A stretch of 14,580 nt of DNA from an uncultured Clostridia bacterium (GCA_937893945.1 CALCTA010000047.1:1-14580), one strand, 5' to 3'. Counted from the first letter of the stretch, positions 6,614 to 13,228 are shown. Program-made: numbers and translations. Notes: generated from the letters alone by a model not told the origin.

Positions 6614-7273
6614 TTATTTGTTTTCAAGTATCCACTTTCTCGCAAAGGAAAGCAAAGCTTCGGACATTGAGGAAAATTCAACCGCTCCACCATTTTTCAA
6701 ATTCAAAAAAGTGCTGATGATAGCCTGCTCATCGGGTGAGGCGACCGACAGGAGCTCTTTTTGATGCTTGACGTATCTTCCTGTCTGCCTGAAAACGATC
6801 GCTTGCACCACGAAAGATGCGGACTTATATAATCCTCTCAGTATATCCTCGCTTTTCTCGTGCAGCATATTATGCACACAGCCGTGATAGATATTGCAAG
6901 CACCGATCTTGATCGCTCTTTCAACAGTCTCCTTGTCAAGCAACGTCAATAACTCATCAAGGCTGCCTTTTATGGGTGTTGTGTCATAATAAAACTGAAA
7001 AAGGTCGGAAGGCTCCCACGAGAGAATCTCATCCTTGCCTGAAATAAAACCGCAGATCAGCTCTCTGCAAGGCAGAGTATCTAACATTTCACCGTATTTT
7101 TGAATGTCCGAAGCGGACAGTTGATCTAATATTACCACAACGTCAATATCACTCGTTTCTGTTGCTTCACCACGCCCATAGCTTCCTTGCAAGCCAACAA
7201 AATACACACGGTCTTTGAAAGCTCCATTTAAGGCTTTCAAAAAGCCGTCCATCCACGCAGTAACGTCTATCAT
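6614..7273 (-). CDS. nucleotidyltransferase-fold (DNA polymerase beta superfamily) protein
   Basis: A 219-residue protein. The N-terminal half has the superfamily signature GSYGRGEA (30-37) followed by SDIDVVVILD (41-50), which supplies the two metal-binding aspartates D42 and D44. The rest (about 115-219) is helical, with HGCVHNMLHEKSEDILRGLYKS in the middle, similar in general layout to aminoglycoside adenylyltransferases and to stand-alone MNT-type enzymes. The third catalytic acid is not obvious. The substrate (drug, protein or RNA) cannot be assigned. A GGAGA site lies about ten bases before the ATG. The gene stands alone between a shared terminator and a repeat cluster, a setting compatible with an acquired accessory gene. 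I see no separate HEPN partner gene beside it. Confidence 0.85.
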   Translation of the reverse strand: MIDVTAWMDGFLKALNGAFKDRVYFVGLQGSYGRGEATETSDIDVVVILDQLSASDIQKYGEMLDTLPCRELICGFISGKDEILSWEPSDLFQFYYDTTPIKGSLDELLTLLDKETVERAIKIGACNIYHGCVHNMLHEKSEDILRGLYKSASFVVQAIVFRQTGRYVKHQKELLSVASPDEQAIISTFLNLKNGGAVEFSSMSEALLSFARKWILENK

Positions 7274-7320
7274 CTTAATTATCTCCGTAAATTCTTATTT
7301 TTTGTTTTATCGCCATTTTC

Positions 7321-7412
7321 GCCTTTGTATTATAAAGGCTTCGGGCAAAGCCCATACCTCCTGAGGTTGCGCTCACCTAAAGGCTCCCTTGTGCAAAGGG
7401 AGGCTTTTTTCT
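7321..7412. repeat. cluster of short hairpins, likely an intergenic repeat
   Basis: Four palindromes follow one another: GCCTTT/AAAGGC (7321-7339), GGGC/GCCC (7343-7353), ACCTC/GAGGT (7356-7367) and a longer AAAGGCTCCCTT/AAGGGAGGCTTT stem with one G-G mismatch (about 7379-7407), which is followed by a T-run on the plus strand. No plus-strand gene leads into it, so it is more likely a mobile or structured intergenic repeat than a functional terminator. Wording such as CTCCCTTGTGCAAAGGGAG is familiar from repeats in gut Clostridia, but I cannot check that here. Confidence 0.55.
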
Positions 7413-7432
7413 GCTCCCATAATAGCACAAAT

Positions 7433-7457
7433 CGGCAGAGAAAACAAGGCTCTGCCG
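7433..7457 (-). terminator. possible weak terminator downstream of dnaI
   Basis: An 8-bp stem CGGCAGAG/CTCTGCCG has a nine-base loop. On the minus strand only ATTTGT follows, so termination would be weak. It is the last hairpin before the nucleotidyltransferase gene when reading out of the dnaI operon. Confidence 0.3.
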
Positions 7458-7474
7458 ATATTTATATGTGTATC

Positions 7475-7525
7475 CGTAGGGGAGACCTGCGGTCTCCCGC
7501 GGGCGAACACAGTTCGCCCCTACCG
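7475..7525. repeat. palindromic GTAGGGG element, complete copy
   Basis: Outer inverted ends CGTAGGGG (7475-7482) and CCCCTACCG (7517-7525) enclose two perfect 8-bp hairpins: 7480-7487 with 7491-7498, and 7501-7508 with 7512-7519. The whole could fold as a three-way or cruciform structure on either strand. Half-copies with the same GTAGGG start occur at 12519-12546 and 12574-12599, so this is a repeat family. There is no coding content, and no target duplication could be recognised by eye. Confidence 0.8.
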
Positions 7526-7570
7526 TGTTCCGAAAACATCCTTATGAGAACGCTCCTAACGCCCGTTTTT

Positions 7571-8539
7571 TTATTTCCTCATCATTTTCTGCTTTCTGAT
7601 GTCGGTGCCACTGAATGGGAGCGGATAATACTCACCAAAGAGACGGCTGGTGATGCGCTCGGAGTACTTCTCCTCGATCTCTTTTTTCGTTAGATTTGTA
7701 TTGATAAAAGTACACTTTCTGTTGTTTATTCTTGAATTTATAACGTCGTAGAGGCAGGAGACCGTGAACTGATTTATCACTTCTGTTCCAAGATCGTCGA
7801 TGATAAGCAGATCTGCGCTGTAATATCTCTCTGTGTCTCTTCCCTCTCCGTTTCCGAAGCGTCTTGACTCAAAATCGCCTATCATTCCAACAGCGCTTAC
7901 GTAAAGCACGTCGTAGCCCTTGTCGATGACCGATTTCGCGACCGCGGTCGAAAGATGCGTCTTTCCAAGTCCCGTAGAGCCCATAAGCAGATAATTTCTG
8001 TAGGTGTTCTCGTCAAAATCCTCCGCGAAGCGCTTAAGACCCGCAAGGAACATCTCCATATTGGCGTAATTCGCACCGCCCGAGCGGTAATAATCGAGCG
8101 AGAAATTATCAAAGCTTTGCGTACGGATAAGTCCGCCAAGTCCCGAGGATTCGTATCCCGCAAGCACAAGCGCACGCTTCATACACTCGCACATCTTCAT
8201 ATTGGCATATCCCGTGTCTCCGCACTTCTCGCACTCGTACTTGACGTCTGAATAGTCCTCAGGATATCCCGCACGTACAAGCGCCTCTCCGCGCCTTGCG
8301 AGCAGCTTGTCGTTGCGCTCCTTGAGCCTCTCTATCTGCTCGTCGGTGTTCTTCGCGCCCGAGAGAATGACAGCCATTATGTCCTTACCCGTGCCCGCAA
8401 GCACAGCGTCTATCTGCTTGACCTCAGGGAGCTTTGAATAGAGCTCGCTCTTGCGCTCGTCGGCTCTCTGCCTTGCGATAATATATTTTCGGGAGTATTC
8501 GTTTTTTATTCTTACGTAATCCTCTCTGTTATATCCCAT
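7571..8539 (-). CDS. dnaI: DnaI/DnaC-type helicase loader ATPase
   Basis: AAA+ ATPase that loads the replicative helicase during initiation and restart. The 322-residue protein has an N-terminal helical region, a zinc ribbon with C103, C106, C117 and C119, Walker A GSTGLGKT (187-194), Walker B LLIIDDLG (244-251), a sensor-I-like FINTNL (279-283 region) and the arginine-finger segment SRLFG (298-302). The zinc ribbon before the AAA+ domain is the DnaI layout and separates it from transposon IstB proteins, which it otherwise resembles; no transposase is nearby. An AAGAGGA site precedes the ATG. It follows the DnaD/DnaB-like gene by 20 bases, the usual partner in Firmicutes primosomes. Confidence 0.93.
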   Translation of the reverse strand: MGYNREDYVRIKNEYSRKYIIARQRADERKSELYSKLPEVKQIDAVLAGTGKDIMAVILSGAKNTDEQIERLKERNDKLLARRGEALVRAGYPEDYSDVKYECEKCGDTGYANMKMCECMKRALVLAGYESSGLGGLIRTQSFDNFSLDYYRSGGANYANMEMFLAGLKRFAEDFDENTYRNYLLMGSTGLGKTHLSTAVAKSVIDKGYDVLYVSAVGMIGDFESRRFGNGEGRDTERYYSADLLIIDDLGTEVINQFTVSCLYDVINSRINNRKCTFINTNLTKKEIEEKYSERITSRLFGEYYPLPFSGTDIRKQKMMRK

Positions 8540-8559
8540 TATATAAATCCTCTTTTTAC

Positions 8560-9522
8560 TTATTTCAGATCCTTAAAGCTTCGCTCAAGTGCCGCCTCGT
8601 AAAAATCGTCAAGGTCGTAGCTCTTGGCTTCATCGGCACTTCCCTGCTTCTTCTTTTGCTCAAAGTCAGCCACCTCGTCGGCAGTCTTAAGGCCCTCAGC
8701 GTTCCACTTTTCAAGAATAGCGTCAGCGTATTTGGGCGCAGGCTTCTGTATATTGTCTATCGTGATATCATACGCGAGCCTTATCACCTCAAGGTCGTAG
8801 CCGAACCTCTGAGTCCACTTCTCAAAAAGGCTCTTCTCGGTCTTAGAAAGCTCTCTGCCCGATGCGCCGAAAAGCTGCTTTATCTGTCCGATGAGCTCGG
8901 CAGACTGCTCTATTCTCGCTATTCTCGCGCTGACCTCTGCCGTTGTGGTAATTCCGTCGTCGTAAAAGCTGAGGGAAAGCTTCTCTGAATAACGAAGGCT
9001 CTTCTTGCCTATCCTTACGCAGTATGCAAGTATATGTAACACTGCTTCCTCATCAAATCCGAGCTGGTCAACGATGCCTGCCACGATGCCCGTATCATAA
9101 GAGTTAAAGGTCTTTCCTACCACTCTCTGCGCCTCGTCAATAAACTGCGCCGAAACTCTCCGTCTCTCAAAGAGAGCCGCAAGCTCCTCAGTCGCGTAAG
9201 GGGATACGCCCGTATTCTTCTCAACAGCGCCAGCGCGGTGCGCGGTCTCGGGCGCGCTCTGCGCCTTTGGCTTCTTTGCAGAGCCCTTAGCTACAGCCAC
9301 AATTCCTGCGCCTTTCCAGAATTTGACCGACGCCTCTATCTCAGGAAGCTCAAGCCCGAGAAGTCCCGTGAGCTTTGCGGTATCCTCCACATCGCCCTTG
9401 GCGTCTGCCGCCATCATAAGCGCTATAAGTATTCTCAGATCCTGCTCGTCAGCGTTTGCGAGCAGATCCGCGAGATTTTCGGGTGTCTCGCCATTTATGT
9501 ATTTCAAAGATATACTTGCCAT
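8560..9522 (-). CDS. DnaD/DnaB-type primosome protein with two DnaB_2-like repeats
   Basis: Replication-initiation and restart protein that helps deliver helicase and loader to DNA in Firmicutes. The 320-residue protein begins with a helical, winged-helix-like domain (about 1-75), a Lys/Ala/Pro linker (76-110), then two segments with the family motif of a Tyr-x3-Ile/Leu core followed by a Trp/Phe and a Gly-Ile/Leu-x-Thr: SLRYSEKLSLSFYDDGITT (175-193) and APKYADAILEKWNAEGLKT (262-280). Two such repeats resemble Bacillus DnaB more than DnaD, which has one. The tail is acidic. An AAAAGGG site precedes the ATG. The 52-base gap after rex contains a short TTGCC/GGCAA hairpin (9557-9570). It is 20 bases upstream of dnaI. 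I leave the symbol open because it could be called dnaD or dnaB. Confidence 0.88.
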   Translation of the reverse strand: MASISLKYINGETPENLADLLANADEQDLRILIALMMAADAKGDVEDTAKLTGLLGLELPEIEASVKFWKGAGIVAVAKGSAKKPKAQSAPETAHRAGAVEKNTGVSPYATEELAALFERRRVSAQFIDEAQRVVGKTFNSYDTGIVAGIVDQLGFDEEAVLHILAYCVRIGKKSLRYSEKLSLSFYDDGITTTAEVSARIARIEQSAELIGQIKQLFGASGRELSKTEKSLFEKWTQRFGYDLEVIRLAYDITIDNIQKPAPKYADAILEKWNAEGLKTADEVADFEQKKKQGSADEAKSYDLDDFYEAALERSFKDLK

Positions 9523-9574
9523 CTCTCAATGCCCTTTTCGTTATTTATTTGAGGCATTGCCGAGTGGCAACGTC

Positions 9575-10297
9575 TCATTCAAAGTCCTTTGCTATCTCGT
9601 AGCAGAGTGCCATAAGCGAGTCGCCTATATGCACATTCTCGACAGCCATGCCCTTCTTGCTGATACCGATGTCGGTACCCGTGAAGTTCCACACGCCTCG
9701 CACCCTTGTTCCGTCAAGGCGCGCCATTACTTCCTCTGTACATTCCTTCGGCAAGGTCAGTATCACGATATGAACGCCGTACTCCTCAAGCTTTCGCTCA
9801 AGCTCGTCCATAGAATATACCGAAATTCCCGCCACCTTTTTGCCTATCACTTCCTCGTTGACGTCAAACATAGCCACCACGTCAACTCCGCGCTTCTCGA
9901 ACATAGGGCTCTTTACGAGCGCCATACCGAGATTTCCCGCTCCTACGAGAGCCGCGCGGAAGCCGAAGCTTACGCCGAGTATCTCGCATATCTTGGAATA
10001 TAGGTAGTTCACGTTGTATCCGTATCCCTGCTGACCAAAGCCGCCAAAGCAGTTAAGGTCCTGGCGTATCTGAGATGCGGTGAGATTCATCATGCTTGAA
10101 AGCTCTGCCGAGCTTACTCTCGTCTTTCCCTCGCGGATAAGCACCCTGAGGTATCTGAAATATCTTGGCAGTCTCTTTACGACCGCGGGTGAGACGTCGG
10201 GACGTGAGATATTGCTGTCTCCGTATGGAGAGGAATACTCTACCTTAAAAAGCTCCTCATCGTCTGCAATTCTGTTTCTTTCGTTATTCTCTATCAT
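9575..10297 (-). CDS. rex: redox-sensing transcriptional repressor Rex
   Basis: Rex binds operator DNA when NADH is low and releases it when the NADH/NAD+ ratio rises, controlling fermentation and anaerobic respiration genes. The order is a winged-helix DNA-binding domain beginning VVKRLPRYFRYLRVL (39-53), with the recognition region SSMMNLTASQIRQDLNCFG (67-85), followed by a Rossmann NADH domain with VGAGNLGMAL (118-127). At 240 residues it is longer than the usual 210-215 because of about 30 extra polar residues before the DNA-binding domain. The extension seems genuine: GGAGGAGC lies six bases before the ATG at 10297. It starts 24 bases after tsaD. I found no clear Rex operator (TTGT-N10-ACAA type) in the intergenic regions of this window. 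Confidence 0.95.
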   Translation of the reverse strand: MIENNERNRIADDEELFKVEYSSPYGDSNISRPDVSPAVVKRLPRYFRYLRVLIREGKTRVSSAELSSMMNLTASQIRQDLNCFGGFGQQGYGYNVNYLYSKICEILGVSFGFRAALVGAGNLGMALVKSPMFEKRGVDVVAMFDVNEEVIGKKVAGISVYSMDELERKLEEYGVHIVILTLPKECTEEVMARLDGTRVRGVWNFTGTDIGISKKGMAVENVHIGDSLMALCYEIAKDFE

Positions 10298-10321
10298 CTT
10301 GCTCCTCCGTTATTTGCTTAT

Positions 10322-11335
10322 TCAGGTGCCGTCGTCGTTTGCCGACGCGTTGAGCGAGGTATTTGCGAAATTTCCTGCGAGATACTCAAAATAGCCTGCC
10401 GCCGCGACCATAGCCGCGTTGTCCGAGCATAGTGAGAGCGACGGACGGCAGAACTCCACCCCTCTCTTCTGACACAACCTGTCAAGAGCGCCTCTTATAT
10501 GAGAGTTAGCCGCAACTCCCCCCGCAAGCACCATCTTCTCGGTGGGGTATCTATCAAAAATATAGCCTGTTTTCTTAACTATAGCGTCAACTATTACCTT
10601 AGTGTAGGACGCGGCAATATCCGCGTGCGAGGGCTCGACACCCTTCTGACGCTCGGAGTTTATATAGTTGAGCGCCGCCGTCTTAAGACCGCTGAACGAG
10701 AAATCAGCATTGTCTCCCACTATTGCGGGCGACGGAAGCTTTATCGCCATGGGGTCTCCCTCCTTGGCAAGCGCATCCATAGCCGCACCGCCGGGATAGG
10801 GCATTCCTATCACTCTGCCTATCTTGTCAAACGCCTCGCCCGCGGCATCGTCTCTCGTTGAGCCTATCTCCTCAAAATCGGTAGGAGTGTTTACTCTGTA
10901 GAACGAGGTGTGTCCGCCCGATACCACGAGTGCCGTAAAGGGCGCGCTCAGAGTCGGATACTCAAGATATGCCGCCGCAACGTGAGCCTTTACGTGATTT
11001 ACCGCCACAAGAGGAATACCTTGCGCGAAAGCTAAGGATTTCGCGAAGTTCACACCCACGAGCAGAGCGCCGATAAGACCCGGGTGCGAGGTAACCGCAA
11101 TGCAGTCTATGTCCTCTATCTTCAGCCCCGCAACGTCAAGCGCCTCGTAGGTTATCCTGCTCACCGCCTCAATATGAGCGCGGCTTGCTATCTCGGGAAC
11201 AACTCCCCCGTAAAGTCTGTGTATCTCTATCTGCGACGCCACGATATTCGAGCATATCTGTCTCGTCTCGCCGTCCATTCTGACGACAGCCGCCGAGGTC
11301 TCGTCGCAGGAGCTTTCTATACCTAAAACGTACAT
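10322..11335 (-). CDS. tsaD: tRNA N6-threonylcarbamoyladenosine transferase TsaD
   Basis: Transfers the threonylcarbamoyl group to A37 of ANN-decoding tRNAs, as part of the TsaB-TsaD-TsaE complex. The 337-residue length is standard. Visible features are the start GIESSCDETSAAVV (5-18), GGVVPEIASRAH (43-54), the metal-binding NHVKAH (H114 and H118), VVSGGHTS (137-144), FSFSGLKTA (212-220), AGGVAANS (271-278) and the metal ligand D305 in CSDNAAM. The ATG has only a weak AAAGG about 12 bases upstream, but the conserved N-terminus fixes it. It lies between rimI and rex with 24-base gaps. The partners tsaB and tsaE, often next to rimI-tsaD in Firmicutes, are not in this window. Confidence 0.97.
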   Translation of the reverse strand: MYVLGIESSCDETSAAVVRMDGETRQICSNIVASQIEIHRLYGGVVPEIASRAHIEAVSRITYEALDVAGLKIEDIDCIAVTSHPGLIGALLVGVNFAKSLAFAQGIPLVAVNHVKAHVAAAYLEYPTLSAPFTALVVSGGHTSFYRVNTPTDFEEIGSTRDDAAGEAFDKIGRVIGMPYPGGAAMDALAKEGDPMAIKLPSPAIVGDNADFSFSGLKTAALNYINSERQKGVEPSHADIAASYTKVIVDAIVKKTGYIFDRYPTEKMVLAGGVAANSHIRGALDRLCQKRGVEFCRPSLSLCSDNAAMVAAAGYFEYLAGNFANTSLNASANDDGT

Positions 11336-11359
11336 TTCGTAATTATGCCTTTCGTTTGT

Positions 11360-11794
11360 TCAAATGCTTTTAGTCATAACGCAAGCGTTCTCAACAGGGT
11401 GAGAATAAAATCCCTTTCTAATGCCCTGCTCTGCCCATCCAAGCGAGGAATACATCGAGCGCGCGGCGATATTCGACTCTCTTACCTCAAGCGAGAGAAA
11501 TACTATTCCCCTCTCCTTAGCGTAAGTCTCTGCCGCCTGCATCAAAGCCCGACCAACACCGCGCCTGCGCGCGTCGGGATGCACCGCTACGTTGATTATC
11601 TGCCCCTCGTCAAGCACGCACATCATTCCGACGTAGCCGATAACTCTCTCCCCATCAAGCGCAACCAGCGCACTCGCCCTATCTGTGAGCATAAGCTCAA
11701 GGCTCTCTGCCGACCACGGCACAGAGAAGGACATCTCCTCTATAGCCGCAACCTCGGGAAGATGCTCACGGGACATTTTTGTAATGGATATCAT
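11360..11794 (-). CDS. rimI: ribosomal protein S18-alanine N-acetyltransferase
   Basis: GNAT-family enzyme that acetylates the N-terminal alanine of ribosomal protein S18. The 144-residue protein begins with a short strand and IEEMSFSVPWS (18-28), a RimI hallmark, has the acetyl-CoA loop RRRGVGRAL (76-84), LEVRESNIAARSMYSSLGW (102-120) with the expected Glu and Tyr, and ends in a typical RKGFY...A segment. I choose the ATG at 11794 over the in-frame TTG at 11806: the ATG follows the dCMP deaminase stop with a single base between (TGA-T-ATG), so translation is probably by coupling, and neither start has a clear ribosome binding site. It is followed by tsaD, its usual neighbour. Confidence 0.93.
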   Translation of the reverse strand: MISITKMSREHLPEVAAIEEMSFSVPWSAESLELMLTDRASALVALDGERVIGYVGMMCVLDEGQIINVAVHPDARRRGVGRALMQAAETYAKERGIVFLSLEVRESNIAARSMYSSLGWAEQGIRKGFYSHPVENACVMTKSI

Positions 11795-11795
11795 A

Positions 11796-12284
11796 TCAAT
11801 AGCCAAATATGCCGCTGAGCGAATCGTCGTCGTCTATCCAGGACTGAACGTCTATGATGCGGAAGTTCTCAGCATCGTCTCTTACGATGACCTGAGAGAT
11901 ACCCGCGTTTATTACCATACGCTTGCACATCATGCAGCTTGTCGTGCCGCTTACAAGCTCTCCGCTCTTAGCGTCAACACAAACCATATAGAGCGTCGCG
12001 CCAAGCATTCTCTCTCTCGCCGCCGCGATTATGGCGTTAGCTTCAGAGTGGACCGAGCGGCAAAGCTCGTACCTCTCTCCTCTGGGGATGTTGAGCCTGT
12101 CTCTCATGCAATAATTGAGATCGCTGCAGTTCTGCCTGCCGCGAGGAGCGCCGTTGTAGCCCGTGGATACGATAACGTCATCCTTGACTATAATAGAGCC
12201 GTATTTCTTGCGAAGACATGTGCATCTCTCTGCCACAGTCTGCGCAATGTCAAGATAATAATTATGCTTAGTTACTCTGCTCAT
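11796..12284 (-). CDS. dCMP deaminase, ComEB-like
   Basis: Zinc enzyme converting dCMP to dUMP for thymidylate synthesis; the same family includes ComEB of competence operons. The 162-residue protein has the zinc motif HSE (H79, E81) and SCMMCK (C117, C120), and the substrate segment STGYNGAPRG (40-49). The ATG at 12284 is preferred because GAGGGAT lies just upstream; an in-frame GTG (12296) sits within that site and would add four residues. It is the first gene behind the promoter at 12333-12361 and is directly coupled to rimI. No comEA or comEC gene is in the window, so a link to competence is not supported. Confidence 0.94.
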   Translation of the reverse strand: MSRVTKHNYYLDIAQTVAERCTCLRKKYGSIIVKDDVIVSTGYNGAPRGRQNCSDLNYCMRDRLNIPRGERYELCRSVHSEANAIIAAARERMLGATLYMVCVDAKSGELVSGTTSCMMCKRMVINAGISQVIVRDDAENFRIIDVQSWIDDDDSLSGIFGY

Positions 12285-12332
12285 AATATCCCTCACAAAT
12301 AAAGTAGTGCTTTTGCACAGTTATACATAATA

Positions 12333-12361
12333 ATTATACACCCTGTGTCGAAATAAATCAA
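12333..12361 (-). promoter_or_regulatory. sigma-A promoter of the dCMP deaminase-rimI-tsaD-rex-dnaD-dnaI operon
   Basis: On the minus strand TTGATT (12356-12361) is followed by 17 bases and a perfect TATAAT (12333-12338). The predicted leader of about 40 bases includes a small GTGC/GCAC hairpin (12307-12318). No other strong promoter was seen down to dnaI, and all gaps are 52 bases or less, so one transcript is likely. Confidence 0.75.
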
Positions 12362-12518
12362 GTCTTTTCTTTTCATTTGAGAGAAATTTCTGTTTCTCCC
12401 TCTCCGATGACTGAAAATTTACCTGAAATTAAATTAAAGATATCGCACATTGGAATGCTAATATCAGAAGTAATTCCCTGCCCAAGCCTTATGTATTATG
12501 CTCTGCTTCTGCCGAAAA

Positions 12519-12546
12519 GGACGGTCGAGGACGCCTGTCCCTACAA
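12519..12546 (-). repeat. half-copy of the GTAGGG repeat family, minus orientation
   Basis: Read on the minus strand this begins TTGTAGGGACAGGCGTCC and continues into CGACCGTCC. It shares the TGTAGGG start with the elements at 7475-7525 and 12574-12599. It points away from the neighbouring copy, with 28 bases between CCCTACA and TGTAGGG. Confidence 0.6.
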
Positions 12547-12573
12547 CCAAAATATCAAACCACCCTCAGAATC

Positions 12574-12599
12574 TGTAGGGGCGACCATTGGTCGTCCGC
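12574..12599 (+). repeat. half-copy of the GTAGGGG repeat family, plus orientation
   Basis: It begins TGTAGGGGCGACC and forms an 8-bp hairpin (12579-12586 with 12590-12597, one G-T wobble). The second half and the closing CCCCTAC end seen in the complete copy at 7475-7525 are missing, so it is a truncated element. Confidence 0.7.
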
Positions 12600-12605
12600 A
12601 TAAAG

Positions 12606-12637
12606 AAAAACCCAAGAGGAAATAATCCTCTTGGGTT
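12606..12637 (-). terminator. rho-independent terminator of the prepilin genes
   Basis: A perfect 12-bp stem (12609-12620 with 12626-12637) with a five-base loop is followed on the minus strand by TTTTTCTTTA. It sits 30 bases beyond the stop codon of the gene at 12667-13161. Together with the promoter at 12333-12361 and the two repeat half-copies, it accounts for the gene-free stretch 12297-12666; I see nothing else there. Confidence 0.92.
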
Positions 12638-12666
12638 GTTTTATGTGATTGAATTGTTTGTGCGAA

Positions 12667-13161
12667 TTATGCACCAGCACCCTCTTCAGCGGAAGGGTTG
12701 GGGACTACTTTGACAACAACAACATTTTTAAGATCCTTAAGTGTCTTCAAACTGTCTTCAGCAGCAGTTGCGTCAACACCAACCGCGGTAAGAGTTGTTA
12801 TATCGCCGGAAGACCAAACAACATCGTTGTCATCAACGATCACTTTATTGTTGCTATCAAGATTAGCTGCGGTGCCCGCTACTTCTTCAAGCTTAGAGGT
12901 GGTTTTATTATATTTGAAATAAACGGTACCGTCTTTAGAATTGTAGCAGAAATAATAGTCAGCGTTGCTATCCATCTGTCCATCCTCTTCTGCGAGAATA
13001 ACGGTAAGAGCTGCTCTGGTTTCCTGCTGAATAGAGGAGTTGTTTGCCTTTGCTACAATTCCTGCGAAAGTAGGAATAAGTACACCTGCAAGAATCGCGA
13101 TAACTGCGATTACGATTACGAGCTCTACAATTGTAAAGCCCTTTTTATTATTTCTTTTCAT
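12667..13161 (-). CDS. type IV prepilin-like protein, 164 aa
   Basis: A class III signal peptide: a short basic leader MKRNNKKG, predicted prepilin peptidase cleavage between G8 and F9, the required Glu at position +5 (E13), and the hydrophobic helix IVELVIVIAVIAILAGVLIP (11-30). The helix would anchor the protein in the membrane and pack into a pilus or pseudopilus. The exported part (about 45-164) is Asp/Asn/Thr-rich with a segment YYFCYNSKDGTVYFKY resembling one in the upstream gene, and it ends in a Val-rich strand and a small acidic tail. There is an AAGGAGA site eight bases before the ATG. No assembly ATPase, platform protein or peptidase gene is in the window. Confidence 0.9.
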   Translation of the reverse strand: MKRNNKKGFTIVELVIVIAVIAILAGVLIPTFAGIVAKANNSSIQQETRAALTVILAEEDGQMDSNADYYFCYNSKDGTVYFKYNKTTSKLEEVAGTAANLDSNNKVIVDDNDVVWSSGDITTLTAVGVDATAAEDSLKTLKDLKNVVVVKVVPNPSAEEGAGA

Positions 13162-13179
13162 AATTTTCTCCTTAGAATA

Positions 13180-13213
13180 GTCGACCTACAAACGCGTGGG
13201 CTTGTAGGTTGAC
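13180..13213. other. hairpin between the two prepilin genes
   Basis: A 12-bp inverted repeat (13180-13191 with 13202-13213) has a ten-base loop containing ACGCGT. Read as plus-strand RNA it pairs fully with one G-U; on the minus strand, which carries the genes, one A-C mismatch remains. No T-run follows on the minus strand, so it is unlikely to be a full terminator. It may be a processing or stability element that sets the ratio of the two pilins. Confidence 0.5.
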
Positions 13214-13228
13214 TTTTAATATGTTTGA

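Noticed and set aside
7325..7693. Plus-strand open frame of 122 codons
   Set aside because: It runs through the hairpin cluster and the palindromic element and then antisense into dnaI; no ribosome binding site and no protein-like composition.
7571..8539. IstB transposition protein
   Set aside because: The Cys4 zinc ribbon and the adjacent DnaD/DnaB-like gene indicate a DnaI helicase loader; no istA-type transposase or terminal repeats are present.
11796..12284. Competence locus based on the ComEB-like deaminase
   Set aside because: No comEA, comEC or DNA-uptake gene is present in the window; the neighbours are rimI and tsaD. The prepilins beyond 12667 are in a separate transcript and have no assembly genes alongside.
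12377..12625. Plus-strand open frame of 82 codons
   Set aside because: It has no ribosome binding site and its end (VGATIGRPHK) is simply the translated palindromic repeat at 12574-12599; the frame also covers a promoter region and runs into a terminator.
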